Notes: generated from the letters alone by a model not told the origin. DNA of 64,000 nt from Sulfurimonas sp. (GCF_028694605.1 NZ_JAQVKP010000001.1:1-64000), one strand, 5' to 3'; shown: positions 16,667 through 25,011, numbered from the stretch's first letter. Numbers and translations: made by a program.

Positions 16667-16695
16667 TTGACTAAATATTGTGCTTTAAATATACA
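16667..16695 (+). promoter_or_regulatory. sigma70 promoter of FNT channel operon
   Basis: TTGACT (16667-16672) and TATACA (16690-16695) are spaced by 17 bp and point toward the channel gene at 16741. The palindrome immediately upstream suggests regulated expression. Confidence 0.6.
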
Positions 16696-16740
16696 ATTTT
16701 GCCATCACAACAGTGAAATATTTTTTTTGAGGAGTGTACC

Positions 16741-17553
16741 ATGTCTTACTTGGTTCCTACGGAGTTTGTTACAAAAATGGTGGATGCTGGCGAGTCAAAA
16801 GTCTATATGTCCACAAAAGATACGCTTATCAGAGCTTTTATGGCAGGAGCTATTTTGGCACTTGCGGCTGCTTTTGCCATCACAGTGACGATGAAGACGG
16901 GTTCGCCGCTTGTTGGTGCGATGCTTTTTCCTGTCGGTTTTATCATGCTCTATCTTATGGGCTTTGACCTTTTAACCGGTGTTTTCGTTTTGGTTCCTTT
17001 AGCGCTCATCGACAAACGCCCCGGGGTCACCGTGAAGCAGGTTCTTAGAAACTGGGGGCTTGTGTTTGTGGGTAACTTTGCGGGTGCATTACTTGTTGCG
17101 TTTATGATTTCGTTTATCCTTACTTACGGGTATCAGATAGAACCGGGGGAAGTCGGTAAAAAGATAGCGACTATCGGTGAATCAAGAACACTTGGATATC
17201 AAGAGCATGGTATTTGGGGCTGGATGACGGTTTTTATCCGTGGTATGCTTTGTAACTGGATGGTCTCTATGGGTGTTGTGGGGGCGATGATCTCAACTAC
17301 GGTAAGCGGCAAGGCTATCGCTATGTGGATGCCTATCATGCTCTTTTTCTTTATGGGTTTTGAGCACTCTATCGTTAACATGTTTTTGTTTCCATTCTCT
17401 ATGATTATGGGTGGCGGCTTTACAGTTTGGGATTATCTTTTGTGGAATGAGCTTCCGGTTGCTCTTGGAAACCTTGTGGGCGGACTTGCATTTACAGGTT
17501 TGACACTCTATGCAACCCATGTCAAAACCGGTGCAAAAAGAAAACTAAACTGA
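16741..17553 (+). CDS. Formate/nitrite transporter-family channel
   Basis: The 270-residue protein has six hydrophobic segments and the FNT architecture: GAMLFPVGFIMLYLMGFDLLTG, a GNFAGALLV stretch, MLCNWMVSMGV and GFEHSIVNMF with the conserved lumen histidine. FNT channels move formate, nitrite or hydrosulfide across the inner membrane. An ACCATG start follows GAGGAGTGT. A PP2C-kinase fusion gene follows by 7 bp, an arrangement known for nitrate/nitrite assimilation loci. Given nirA and the gNOR-like genes in the window, nitrite is the likely substrate, but hydrosulfide or formate cannot be excluded. Confidence 0.85.
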   Translation: MSYLVPTEFVTKMVDAGESKVYMSTKDTLIRAFMAGAILALAAAFAITVTMKTGSPLVGAMLFPVGFIMLYLMGFDLLTGVFVLVPLALIDKRPGVTVKQVLRNWGLVFVGNFAGALLVAFMISFILTYGYQIEPGEVGKKIATIGESRTLGYQEHGIWGWMTVFIRGMLCNWMVSMGVVGAMISTTVSGKAIAMWMPIMLFFFMGFEHSIVNMFLFPFSMIMGGGFTVWDYLLWNELPVALGNLVGGLAFTGLTLYATHVKTGAKRKLN

Positions 17554-17560
17554 TTTTTCT

Positions 17561-19282
17561 ATGAAAAGCCGCTTAGAACTCTCTATCTCTCAGTACTCCA
17601 CTGAGGGACGCAAAGAGATAAATCAAGACTTTCACGATATCTGTATTCCGCAGGAGCCTCAACTCACACACAAAGGTGTTGCTATCGCCATCGCTGATGG
17701 TATCGGCAGCAGCAGTGTGAGCCAAATCGCCTCCAAAACGGCCGTTACCTCTTTTTTGATGGATTACTTAAGCACGCCTGATGCGTGGTCTGTCAAAAAA
17801 TCAGCTCTTAGAGTTTTGGGTGCCGCGAACTCTTGGCTACACTCCCAAACCATGCAGAGCAACTACTCACATGACAAAAACCGAGGCTATGTCTGCACTT
17901 TTAGCGCAATGGTGCTTCGCTCAAGCAGTGCGTACATTTTTCATGCGGGCGATACCAGAATTTATCGTTTGCGTGAGGGTGTGATGGAACAGCTTACGCA
18001 AGACCATCGTCTATGGGTCTCAAGGGAAGAGAGCTACTTAAGCCGTGCTTTGGGCATGGAGCCGCATGTGCGTATGGACTATAGCAGTTTTAGCGTGGAA
18101 GTGGGGGATATTTTTCTCTTTATGAGTGACGGTGTTTATGAGTTTGTGAGTGATGCAGTGATGGCACAGACGGTGCAAAGTCATCTCGGTTCTTTTGAAA
18201 ATGCCGCTCAAACTATCGGCGAGACGGCGTTTGAGATAGGGAGTGATGACAACATCACCATCCAGCTTGTGCGTGTGGATGCGTTGCCAAAAAAAGAGGT
18301 AAAAGAGATTTACAAACAGCTTGAGGAGAAGCCTTTTGCACCTCTGCTTGAAGCACGGGAAGAGTTTGAGGGTTACACTATTGTTAGAGAACTCAGTGCA
18401 AGCAATAGAAGCCATGTTTATCTGGGTGTGGACAAAGAGAGCGGTGCATCGGTGGTACTTAAAATCCCATCCATAGATATGCGTGGCGACAAGGCGTATC
18501 TGGAGCGGTTTTTGATGGAGGAGTGGGTGGCTAGACGCATCAACAGTGCGAATGTTTTAAAAGCTTTTACTCCTAAGCGCAAGAAAAACTACCTCTATAA
18601 CACTTTGGAGTATGTCGAAGGGCAGACGCTCTCTCAGTGGATTATAGACAATCCGCATCCATCACTTGAGACGGTGCGTCAGATGGCGGAGCAGATAGCA
18701 AAAGGGCTTTTGGCACTGCATCGTCAAGAGATGCTGCATCAAGACCTAAGACCGCAAAATATCATGATAGATGCTTCCGGAACGCTAAAAATCATAGACT
18801 TTGGCGCAACAAGAGTGGAGGGCATCATGGATATCAATATCCGGCTTGAGCAGGAAAATCTCTTGGGAACAGCACTCTACAGCGCACCGGAATACTTTTT
18901 AGGCAAAGATGGAACAACCCGCTCAGACCTATTTTCACTCGGCGTTATCGTTTATGAGATGCTTTGCGGTCACTTTCCTTATGGCGTTGAGGTTGCAAGA
19001 GTTAAAAATGAGGCAGCGCAAAAGAGACTCCGTTACACGCCGCTTTACCGCTACAACCAAGAGATTCCCGTGTGGGTCGATGAGGCTGTGAAAAAAGCTG
19101 TTGCCATCAAAGCAAATGAGCGTTACGAAGAACTAAGCGAGTTTTTGTATGACCTGCGCCACCCAAACGAGGAGTTTTTAAAGAAGAAAAAACCGCCGCT
19201 TGTAGAGAAAAACAGTGTCGTCTTTTGGCAGGGAGTTTCGTTTGTGTTAGCAGTGTTATTGGTTTTTTCTTTTGTTTGGTAA
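17561..19282 (+). CDS. Bifunctional PP2C phosphatase / Ser-Thr kinase, membrane-anchored
   Basis: Residues 1-240 are a PP2C domain with ADGIGSSS, GDTRIYRL, MSDGVYEFV and GSDDNITI metal-site motifs. Residues 270-530 are a Hanks-type kinase with the ATP lysine in VVLKIPS, catalytic loop HQDLRPQNIM (HQD rather than HRD), DFGATR and SAPEYF. A C-terminal TM helix (VSFVLAVLLVFSFVW) anchors it with both domains in the cytoplasm. One polypeptide both adds and removes phosphate. It is 7 bp from the FNT channel gene and probably co-transcribed, so it may regulate the channel or nitrogen enzymes. No strong ribosome site is seen, which suggests coupling. Confidence 0.88.
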   Translation: MKSRLELSISQYSTEGRKEINQDFHDICIPQEPQLTHKGVAIAIADGIGSSSVSQIASKTAVTSFLMDYLSTPDAWSVKKSALRVLGAANSWLHSQTMQSNYSHDKNRGYVCTFSAMVLRSSSAYIFHAGDTRIYRLREGVMEQLTQDHRLWVSREESYLSRALGMEPHVRMDYSSFSVEVGDIFLFMSDGVYEFVSDAVMAQTVQSHLGSFENAAQTIGETAFEIGSDDNITIQLVRVDALPKKEVKEIYKQLEEKPFAPLLEAREEFEGYTIVRELSASNRSHVYLGVDKESGASVVLKIPSIDMRGDKAYLERFLMEEWVARRINSANVLKAFTPKRKKNYLYNTLEYVEGQTLSQWIIDNPHPSLETVRQMAEQIAKGLLALHRQEMLHQDLRPQNIMIDASGTLKIIDFGATRVEGIMDINIRLEQENLLGTALYSAPEYFLGKDGTTRSDLFSLGVIVYEMLCGHFPYGVEVARVKNEAAQKRLRYTPLYRYNQEIPVWVDEAVKKAVAIKANERYEELSEFLYDLRHPNEEFLKKKKPPLVEKNSVVFWQGVSFVLAVLLVFSFVW

Positions 19283-19333
19283 AATCGTTAGATTGATAGA
19301 AATATGAAAAAAAAGGCTGTGAAAATATTTGTG

Positions 19334-19969
19334 TTAAATCACCTTTTCACAAACCACATACCCGTTTTTGCCGCTCTCTTTTGCTTTGTATAGCGCCTTG
19401 TCGGCGTAAGCTAGAAGTTCTGCTTGCGTGACTTTTGCTGCTGCATCTTTAAATGCTATACCGATACTGATGGTAATGTATGGTATAGTTTTTGATTTTT
19501 CATGAGGGATTTGAAGCAATTTTATAGCCAAAATAAGCTGATTTGCCATAGTGGATGCCCCATCAAGAGAGATATCTTTTAAGAGAACGACAAACTCCTC
19601 TCCGCCGTAGCGTGCGATAAAGTCAGATGGGCGTTTGAGTGTTTTTTGTAGTGTTTTTGCGATTTGAATCAAAACTTCATCTCCCTTAACGTGACCATAA
19701 AAGTCATTGTATGCCTTAAAACAGTCAATGTCTATCATAAAAACAGCAAGGTTCGTGTTGTCTCTGATATGCTCTTTGTAGAGCTTAGTGTAGATGTCAT
19801 CCAAAAATCTGCGGTTTGGAATTTGTGTGAGAGCATCAATCATTGCAAGATTTTCATAGTGTGCATTTTTTTCAAGAAGATTTTCATATTGTCCATTAAG
19901 TTTACGATACTCCATAAAGCACACTAGCGTAAAAAGTGCTGCAAGAGAAAGCGAGAAAAGACAAAGCAT
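19334..19969 (-). CDS. Small membrane diguanylate cyclase
   Basis: One N-terminal TM helix (LFSLSLAALFTLVCFME), a short coiled coil (ENLLEKNAHYENL), and a complete GGDEF domain with RYGGEEF active site and an RPSD inhibitory site five residues upstream. No sensor domain is present, so activity may be set by expression or by partner binding. It converges with the kinase-fusion gene. The 211-residue length is near minimal for a membrane diguanylate cyclase. The product, c-di-GMP, would affect surface attachment, which also concerns the LapG-like protein upstream in this window. Confidence 0.85.
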   Translation of the reverse strand: MLCLFSLSLAALFTLVCFMEYRKLNGQYENLLEKNAHYENLAMIDALTQIPNRRFLDDIYTKLYKEHIRDNTNLAVFMIDIDCFKAYNDFYGHVKGDEVLIQIAKTLQKTLKRPSDFIARYGGEEFVVLLKDISLDGASTMANQLILAIKLLQIPHEKSKTIPYITISIGIAFKDAAAKVTQAELLAYADKALYKAKESGKNGYVVCEKVI

Positions 19970-20148
19970 TTTTTTCCAATATCGGATTAATTTTACAAAT
20001 ATTTGTTTCGTATAATATAAAAAAATAGATTTTTTATGAAAAAATATTCTATTTTCTCATTATAGAAAAAATAAACATAAAACAAACTGATTGTTTTCTC
20101 ATACTCGTAAAACTATAATCGTTAGCAAATAAAAATACGGATATCGTA

Positions 20149-20610
20149 ATGCTTAGTATAAAAGAGATTTCTCAAAAGTTTAATATTTCAAAAAGTACGC
20201 TTTATGGCTGGGAAAAAGAGAGACCAGAGATTTTTGCCTATCTTCAAAGAGCCGATTATAAGTATGAGGAGTTGCGAAATCTTGTCATCGTGTTAGAAAA
20301 ATATGCTAAAACAATTACCCCTGCATTTGAATTTAAAGAGATTGAATTTATTTTGGGACTTGGGTTTCATGCCACAAATATGAATAATATAGAGAATCTT
20401 CATATTATTTACAGTCAGGCGATTGTAAATCACATCAAACAAAAAGCCGCCTTCGTGATGCCAATATATACGAAATTGGAACGGCTAAACCTTATAGAGC
20501 GGTATATTTTTGTTAACAGTTGCAAGGAGATAGCAGCAAAGCTTCCAAAGATGAAAAAAGAGGAGCATAATGGGCTGATTATGCACTATTTTAGGACTTT
20601 TATTATTTAG
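20149..20610 (+). CDS. HTH protein with unknown C-terminal domain
   Basis: Residues 1-30 form a MerR/XRE-like helix-turn-helix (IKEISQKFNISKSTLYGWEKE). The same TLYxWEK motif occurs in the HTH protein at 36058, though the rest differs. Residues 60-150 are a helical domain with no recognised family. A -10-like TATAAT lies near 20113. The gene stands alone at the left edge of the accessory block and could be its regulator. It could equally be a remnant regulator of a lost element. Confidence 0.55.
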   Translation: MLSIKEISQKFNISKSTLYGWEKERPEIFAYLQRADYKYEELRNLVIVLEKYAKTITPAFEFKEIEFILGLGFHATNMNNIENLHIIYSQAIVNHIKQKAAFVMPIYTKLERLNLIERYIFVNSCKEIAAKLPKMKKEEHNGLIMHYFRTFII

Positions 20611-20721
20611 AACGGTGACTAGGATATAAGTCGGCACTTTTGCGTTATCTTTTATATTTTTTACAAAATATTGTTATTATTCACAATAATAACATTTGCT
20701 TTAGATAAATTCTATAGGATC

Positions 20722-20775
20722 TTAAACTATTTTGATAAAATAGTGTGAATATTCTGATTAGATATAGTTCAAAAA
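20722..20775 (+). repeat. Relic of the promoter and first codons of the AAA/DUF4143 gene
   Basis: The 32 bases from 20722 match 21620-21651 with two differences (TTAAACTATTTTGATAAAAT shared exactly). A few bases on, TGATTAGATATAGTTCAAAA resembles the first codons of the AAA gene (ATGATTAGATATATTCAAAA at 21664). It therefore looks like the 5' stump of a second copy of that gene. It may still serve as promoter for the small membrane gene at 20788. Confidence 0.5.
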
Positions 20776-20787
20776 AAAGAAAACCAA

Positions 20788-20988
20788 GTGATGAGTGATA
20801 CAACTAAAAAAATTCTCTTTTTTATAGTGATTTTAATGATTGCACTCTATTTTAAGTTTGAAGACAGTGCTGCAAAACAAAAAGAGCAGCTTCTTCAAGA
20901 AGCGATAAATAAACCGCTGAGTGAGATAGAAAAAGAGCTAAACCTTGTATTTGTCGATATGATGAAAGATAAAAATATAACAAAATGA
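20788..20988 (+). CDS. Small single-TM protein, 66 aa
   Basis: One hydrophobic helix (ILFFIVILMIALYF) is followed by a charged helical tail ending DMMKDKNITK. The start may be GTG at 20788 or ATG at 20791. Its stop overlaps the next membrane gene by ATGA, so the two are coupled. No family is recognised. A relic with promoter-like sequence lies just upstream. Confidence 0.55.
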   Translation: MMSDTTKKILFFIVILMIALYFKFEDSAAKQKEQLLQEAINKPLSEIEKELNLVFVDMMKDKNITK

Positions 20989-21518
20989 GAAACTTGCCTA
21001 TTGTTAGTACAAAATGGTGGATTGTATGGGGGATAATTTCTCCTATGTTAGTTATACTGAGTTTTTTGAGCGGTTTTTTTATAAGCCCATATTTAATGAT
21101 AGTTTTTGAACTTTTGCCTCCGGCTTTCTTTGGGTTGTGGGTGCAAGACAAAGAAAATTTTAAAATAAACTCTTATAAGTTTATATTTTTATTTTTGGTA
21201 CTTGCACTTTTGATTATTACCTTTGGGAAGGCTTTTGTTTGGATAAGCATATTGATTATGCTTGGATTGCTTTGGGCAGTAAGATTTACAAAAGAGCAAT
21301 TTTTATGGTCATTTGGAGCTATGATGTTATACGGTATTTTGGGACTTATACCTGTTTTTGCACTGATATTTGGTACAAATATTGAAATAGACGGAATTAA
21401 AGAAGTTTTAGGTCGTTTATCATTGTTATATGTGGTTGCTATTTTATTTGTATATTTTATAAAAGGGGCTATTTTCGGTTTGATTATGCAAAGGTTTAAG
21501 ATAAATGTTTTTAAATAG
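20985..21518 (+). CDS. Unknown polytopic membrane protein, 177 aa
   Basis: Five or six hydrophobic helices are visible, starting WWIVWGIISPMLVILSFLSG and ending VAILFVYFIKGAIFGLIM. No transporter motif is recognised. It is coupled to the 66-aa protein by an ATGA overlap. Its last codons (RFKINVFK) lie in a 32-bp repeat whose second copy holds the start of the 264-aa gene at 22884, which suggests that the two genes once overlapped directly. Confidence 0.6.
   Translation: MRNLPIVSTKWWIVWGIISPMLVILSFLSGFFISPYLMIVFELLPPAFFGLWVQDKENFKINSYKFIFLFLVLALLIITFGKAFVWISILIMLGLLWAVRFTKEQFLWSFGAMMLYGILGLIPVFALIFGTNIEIDGIKEVLGRLSLLYVVAILFVYFIKGAIFGLIMQRFKINVFK
21487..21518 (+). repeat. 32-bp direct repeat flanking the AAA gene, left copy
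   Basis: TGCAAAGGTTTAAGATAAAT and the following 12 bases are identical to 22866-22897. This copy contains the end of the 177-aa gene plus an orphan start (MFLNS) of the 264-aa gene. Confidence 0.8.
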
Positions 21519-21619
21519 TGTAAAAGTAAATAGGATAGGCTATTGTTGCAAGTTTTTATAAGCCCCACTATGTTTATATGTGTACTTTAAGTAAATTGCA
21601 TAAAATATTAAACTACATT

Positions 21620-21651
21620 TTAAACTATTTTGATAAAATGGTGTAAATATT
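21620..21651 (+). repeat. Promoter-region repeat of the AAA gene
   Basis: This 32-bp stretch matches 20722-20753 with two differences and includes GATAAAAT, a likely extended -10 region. It ends 12 bases before the AAA gene start. It is probably the native promoter that travels with the gene. Confidence 0.55.
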
Positions 21652-21663
21652 TAAAGGTGTTTA

Positions 21664-22860
21664 ATGATTAGATATATTCAAAACAAACAAATTAGAAATA
21701 TTAAAGCAGTTGATTTAAAGTTTTCACGAGAGCTTTATCTCTCAAAACTTACTTCAAGCAATCGGCTAGTGGGACTAGTCGGTCAAAGAGGTGTTGGAAA
21801 GACGACCCTTTTGCTTCAGTATCTAAAGCTAAATTTTAAACCGTCTGACTATCTATATTTTAGTGCAGATGATGTCTATATTATCAATAGTTCTATTTAT
21901 GATATAGCTGATGAGTTTGTCAGACTTGGCGGAAAAGTGATTGTCATCGATGAGATTCACAAATACCAAAACTGGGCAAATGAGATAAAATCCATCTACG
22001 ACAGTTTTCCTGATCTTCTTATACGATTTAGCGGTTCATCAATGCTCAATATTTTGAGTGAAAAATTTGATTTAAGTCGTAGATGTGTGATAAGTTATGT
22101 TATGCCGCTGAGCTTTAGAGAGTTTATGAAACTCTCGCTTGATATTGATTTGCCACTACTTAGTTTTGAAGAGATTTTAAAAAAACATAACGAGTTAAGC
22201 TCAAATCTGGCGCTAGAACATCCAACTTTATATAAAAACTTCTTACGCTACCTTCAAATCGGTTACTACCCATTTTTTGTAGAAGATGAGATTGAGTATA
22301 AAAACAAGCTCTTTAATGCCTGCGAGAAGATAATCAATGAAGACATCCCATCACTAAACAAGATAGATTACACGCACTTAAATATTTTTAAAAAATTTAT
22401 CGCAAAACTTATCTATGCAAAAGTGCCGTTTAAAGTCAATATCGCCGAGCTATGTCGAGAGCTTGAAGTATCTCATCCGACACTTGCCACCTATCTTGAA
22501 ATCTTGCATAGATCAAAACTTATTCGCCCCATCAAAAAATACTCAAACAATATCTCCAAAAAACCTGAAAAACTCCTCTTTGGCAATACCAATCTTTTAT
22601 ATACTTTTGCAGATGAGTTTGGGGTAGAGGTAGATGTTGGCACAGCCAGAGAGACATTTTTTGCAAGTCAGTTTGAAACTATTTACTATAGCGATATCGG
22701 TGATTTTGTAGCAAACGAGACTGTTTTTGAGATAGGCGGCAAAAATAAAAAATTCACTCAAATCAAAGACAACCCAAATAGTTATCTTGTTGTAGATACA
22801 GACTATACCATGGAAAAAAACAAGATTGCGCTATGGCTTTTTGGATTGATGCAGAGATGA
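21664..22860 (+). CDS. AAA_14 / DUF4143-type ATPase
   Basis: Walker A GQRGVGKTTLLLQYL near residue 40 and Walker B KVIVIDEIHKYQNW near residue 100 are followed by FSGSSML (sensor) and SFREFM, the usual order in AAA_14 ATPases with a C-terminal DUF4143 winged-helix/nuclease-like domain. The family is widespread in bacteria and archaea and tends to sit in variable regions; its role is mostly unknown. The gene with its promoter is bracketed by a 32-bp direct repeat made of the junction of its neighbours, and a 5' relic of a second copy lies 0.9 kb upstream. Length 398 is normal, so it is intact. Confidence 0.85.
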   Translation: MIRYIQNKQIRNIKAVDLKFSRELYLSKLTSSNRLVGLVGQRGVGKTTLLLQYLKLNFKPSDYLYFSADDVYIINSSIYDIADEFVRLGGKVIVIDEIHKYQNWANEIKSIYDSFPDLLIRFSGSSMLNILSEKFDLSRRCVISYVMPLSFREFMKLSLDIDLPLLSFEEILKKHNELSSNLALEHPTLYKNFLRYLQIGYYPFFVEDEIEYKNKLFNACEKIINEDIPSLNKIDYTHLNIFKKFIAKLIYAKVPFKVNIAELCRELEVSHPTLATYLEILHRSKLIRPIKKYSNNISKKPEKLLFGNTNLLYTFADEFGVEVDVGTARETFFASQFETIYYSDIGDFVANETVFEIGGKNKKFTQIKDNPNSYLVVDTDYTMEKNKIALWLFGLMQR

Positions 22861-22865
22861 TGCAG

Positions 22866-22897
22866 TGCAAAGGTTTAAGATAAATGTTTTTAAATAG
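22866..22897 (+). repeat. 32-bp direct repeat flanking the AAA gene, right copy
   Basis: Identical to 21487-21518. This copy contains the ATG (22884) and first codons of the 264-aa gene. Confidence 0.8.
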
Positions 22898-23678
22898 CGA
22901 CACAATCAAAAAAAGAGCTATCAGATTTGATGAAGCAAATGATTATTTTGAAGATGATGGTCGCACTATACGATTTGAAGATATACTCTCCTTTTATCAT
23001 CAAGAAATAATGCAGGTGACAAACAGTGTTTATGAGGGTACAAAGCTTGTTTTTACGCTTTATCTAAAAAATGATACAAAGCCGTATATCGTAGAAATAG
23101 ATAGCAACAAAGAAGATAAGTACAAAACCATCTACACCATATCAAACGCCATAGCACGGTATAGAGCTAAAAAGATTTTAGCAAACTTGCAAAATGGACA
23201 AGGAGAAGTGTTTGAAACTCTAAGAGATTTTAATCTCTCTTTTGAAAATGGTGTTTTAGAGTTATGCTATACAAAAAACCGCTTTGCAGTGCAAAAAGTA
23301 AAACTGCAAAAAAATCTTTTGGTGTTAGAGTGTGAAGATGGCAGCAAAGAGACACTTTATGCAAACAGCATTTCTGACATTGGTATCTTTTTGCAGATTG
23401 TTTCAACGAAAGATTTTTTTAGTGATGAAACCGATACTATAAAAAAACGAGATGATAAAGCCTATTTTGTGCTTATGGCTCTTATGGCTTTTTTTGGTAT
23501 CAATGGATTTTTTGATATATGTTGTATGCAAAATGATGTCTTGGAGGGAGTTTCACGACTTTCGCAGGTTATGCTTGGGGTTTTCATCATGACCGCTCCT
23601 GTGTTTTGGCTCTCTAGTAAGAGCAACTATAAAAAGATGAAAAAAGAGATGGATAGTTTGATGCAAAAAGAGAACTAA
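22884..23678 (+). CDS. Unknown two-TM membrane protein, 264 aa
   Basis: The N-terminal 190 residues are a soluble beta-rich part that may be PH-like (TKLVFTLYLKNDTKPYIVEID). Two TM helices follow (AYFVLMALMAFFGINGFF and VMLGVFIMTAPVFWL), then a basic tail KKMKKEMDSLMQKEN. The start lies in the 32-bp repeat. A similar tail, KKEMENLINQKEN, is encoded by a relic just before the HD gene at 27361, pointing to a lost paralogue. Function unknown. It belongs with the neighbouring small membrane proteins. Confidence 0.6.
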   Translation: MFLNSDTIKKRAIRFDEANDYFEDDGRTIRFEDILSFYHQEIMQVTNSVYEGTKLVFTLYLKNDTKPYIVEIDSNKEDKYKTIYTISNAIARYRAKKILANLQNGQGEVFETLRDFNLSFENGVLELCYTKNRFAVQKVKLQKNLLVLECEDGSKETLYANSISDIGIFLQIVSTKDFFSDETDTIKKRDDKAYFVLMALMAFFGINGFFDICCMQNDVLEGVSRLSQVMLGVFIMTAPVFWLSSKSNYKKMKKEMDSLMQKEN

Positions 23679-23784
23679 GCTAAAGGTATCTCTAAAGCAA
23701 AATAGTTTTATATTGATAGCTATTATAGTAAAAGGTATAATACGACCATTACTGAAGCACATATTGTGGTTAAGTAATCAAAAA

Positions 23785-24099
23785 TTAGTCTATTTCTGCA
23801 ATGATGCTATCAAGCACTACCTCATCAATACTCTCTGTCTCTGATTTGTCGTAAATAATCAAAAAGGTAACTGACTCGTCGGTGATCGTGTAGTAGTAGG
23901 TGCGATAGCCACCGCGTTTACCTTTGGCTTTATCACTGTTTTTGATACGGGCTTTGAAAATGTTTTTTTGGATTGTAGTGGCGTGTGAATGCTCGTTGGT
24001 AAAGCTTTCTAAAAAACGGTCAAAATCCTCTTCGATATGACGATATTTTTTGGCAAGATGTTTAAAATTTTTGATGAATTGTTTAGAAAACCTAAACAT
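23785..24099 (-). CDS. RelE/HigB-like type II toxin
   Basis: The 104-residue basic protein shows the RelE-superfamily pattern: an N-terminal helical hairpin (MFRFSKQFIKNFKHLAKKY), KNIFKARIKNSDKAKGKRGGYRTYYYTITDE in the beta-sheet, and VTFLIIYDKSE. The KGKRGGYR segment matches the HigB/RelE subgroup that cleaves mRNA, often in a ribosome-dependent manner. It overlaps by one base with the antitoxin gene upstream, the usual order for this pair. It should stall growth when unopposed. The assignment is from motif pattern. Confidence 0.75.
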   Translation of the reverse strand: MFRFSKQFIKNFKHLAKKYRHIEEDFDRFLESFTNEHSHATTIQKNIFKARIKNSDKAKGKRGGYRTYYYTITDESVTFLIIYDKSETESIDEVVLDSIIAEID

Positions 24100-24305
24100 T
24101 ATTTTAAACTTGCCTTGAACTCATCATAGCTAAGCGTTTCACCGCGTTTCATCTGCTGGTAGGATTCGTCAAATTCTTTGGCTATTTTTTCTTCTGTCGA
24201 AGGTTTTGATTTGACAATCTTGACCTCTTTTTTTGGAAGCTGACGCAAAAAATACATGACATGTTCAGCAACGGAATCGGACATTTGCAAGGTTACGGTT
24301 TGCAT
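24099..24305 (-). CDS. Antitoxin partner of RelE-like toxin, 68 aa
   Basis: The ORF track extends to 24416, but the ATG at 24305 (MQTVTLQMSDSVAEHVMYFL) has an AGAGGAAATC ribosome site and gives a typical 68-residue antitoxin. The N-terminal part may be a Phd- or ribbon-helix-helix-like dimer, and the acidic C-terminal tail (EEKIAKEFDESYQQMKRGE) would wrap the toxin. Its stop overlaps the toxin start. It is likely autoregulatory, as such pairs generally are. Confidence 0.7.
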   Translation of the reverse strand: MQTVTLQMSDSVAEHVMYFLRQLPKKEVKIVKSKPSTEEKIAKEFDESYQQMKRGETLSYDEFKASLK

Positions 24306-24555
24306 GATTTCCTCTATTGAATCTAAATGTAAAATTATAGCGTATTCTTGAACAACCCATAAACGCGCAAACTCTGCACTATACCAAAAAGGTATGTAAT
24401 GATTAATTTTTATCAATCGCGTTCAAATCATTTCATTCACACCCTCTATAGATACTATGTTGATAGAGGAAAAAAACAGTGCTTCTGTGGTGAGAAATAG
24501 AGAAAATAACGCAAAATATAACCATATAAGGTTATAATTGTCTAAAAAATAAGGC

Positions 24556-25011
24556 ATGAGAATGGTTTGTATAGAATTTACGGCGGATGGAATAAGTGCA
24601 TTTGCAGATATGGGCATGCTTGCTATAACTATAATATTGGCTTTTATTGCACAAAAAGCATTAGGGCAAATTGAAGAGATGAAAAAACAAAATAAAAACG
24701 AAGCTATCAATCAGCTTTATACCAGAATGTTTTAAATACAAAGCTTGTTAATTTCACAAGGTAAGTATGAAGATTTTTTCAAAAATGAAGAGTCTGAAAA
24801 TAAAGAAAATCAATCTAAGGATTTTGAAATTTATACTCAAATGTATGCTGACTTTCTAGACCAGATTATGATACAAAAAGACCAATTAGCCAATCCTTCA
24901 AATTGGGAAAATTATGTTAATGATGTTCTCAAAAAAAGTTCCCGTGTAGAAAATTACATAAAAAAGCATAAAGAATTGTACTGCAATGAGTTATTCAAAA
25001 TGTGTAGATAA
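24556..25011 (+). pseudogene. Membrane/coiled-coil protein interrupted by an in-frame TAA
   Basis: A 59-codon ORF from ATG 24556 (TM helix MGMLAITIILAFIAQKA, then GQIEEMKKQNKNEAINQLYTRMF) stops at TAA 24733-24735. Exactly the same frame then continues to 25011, where the track reports an 88-aa ORF from an artificial TTG. Together they make a 151-codon protein of one TM plus a helical cytoplasmic domain, a common design in accessory regions. A TATAAT lies at 24532-24537. The likely change is one base creating the stop. Readthrough or re-initiation cannot be excluded. Confidence 0.6.

Noticed and set aside
24423-24710. 95-aa minus-strand ORF
   Set aside because: Antisense of the broken membrane gene; the plus strand reads as TM plus coiled coil with a TATAAT upstream.
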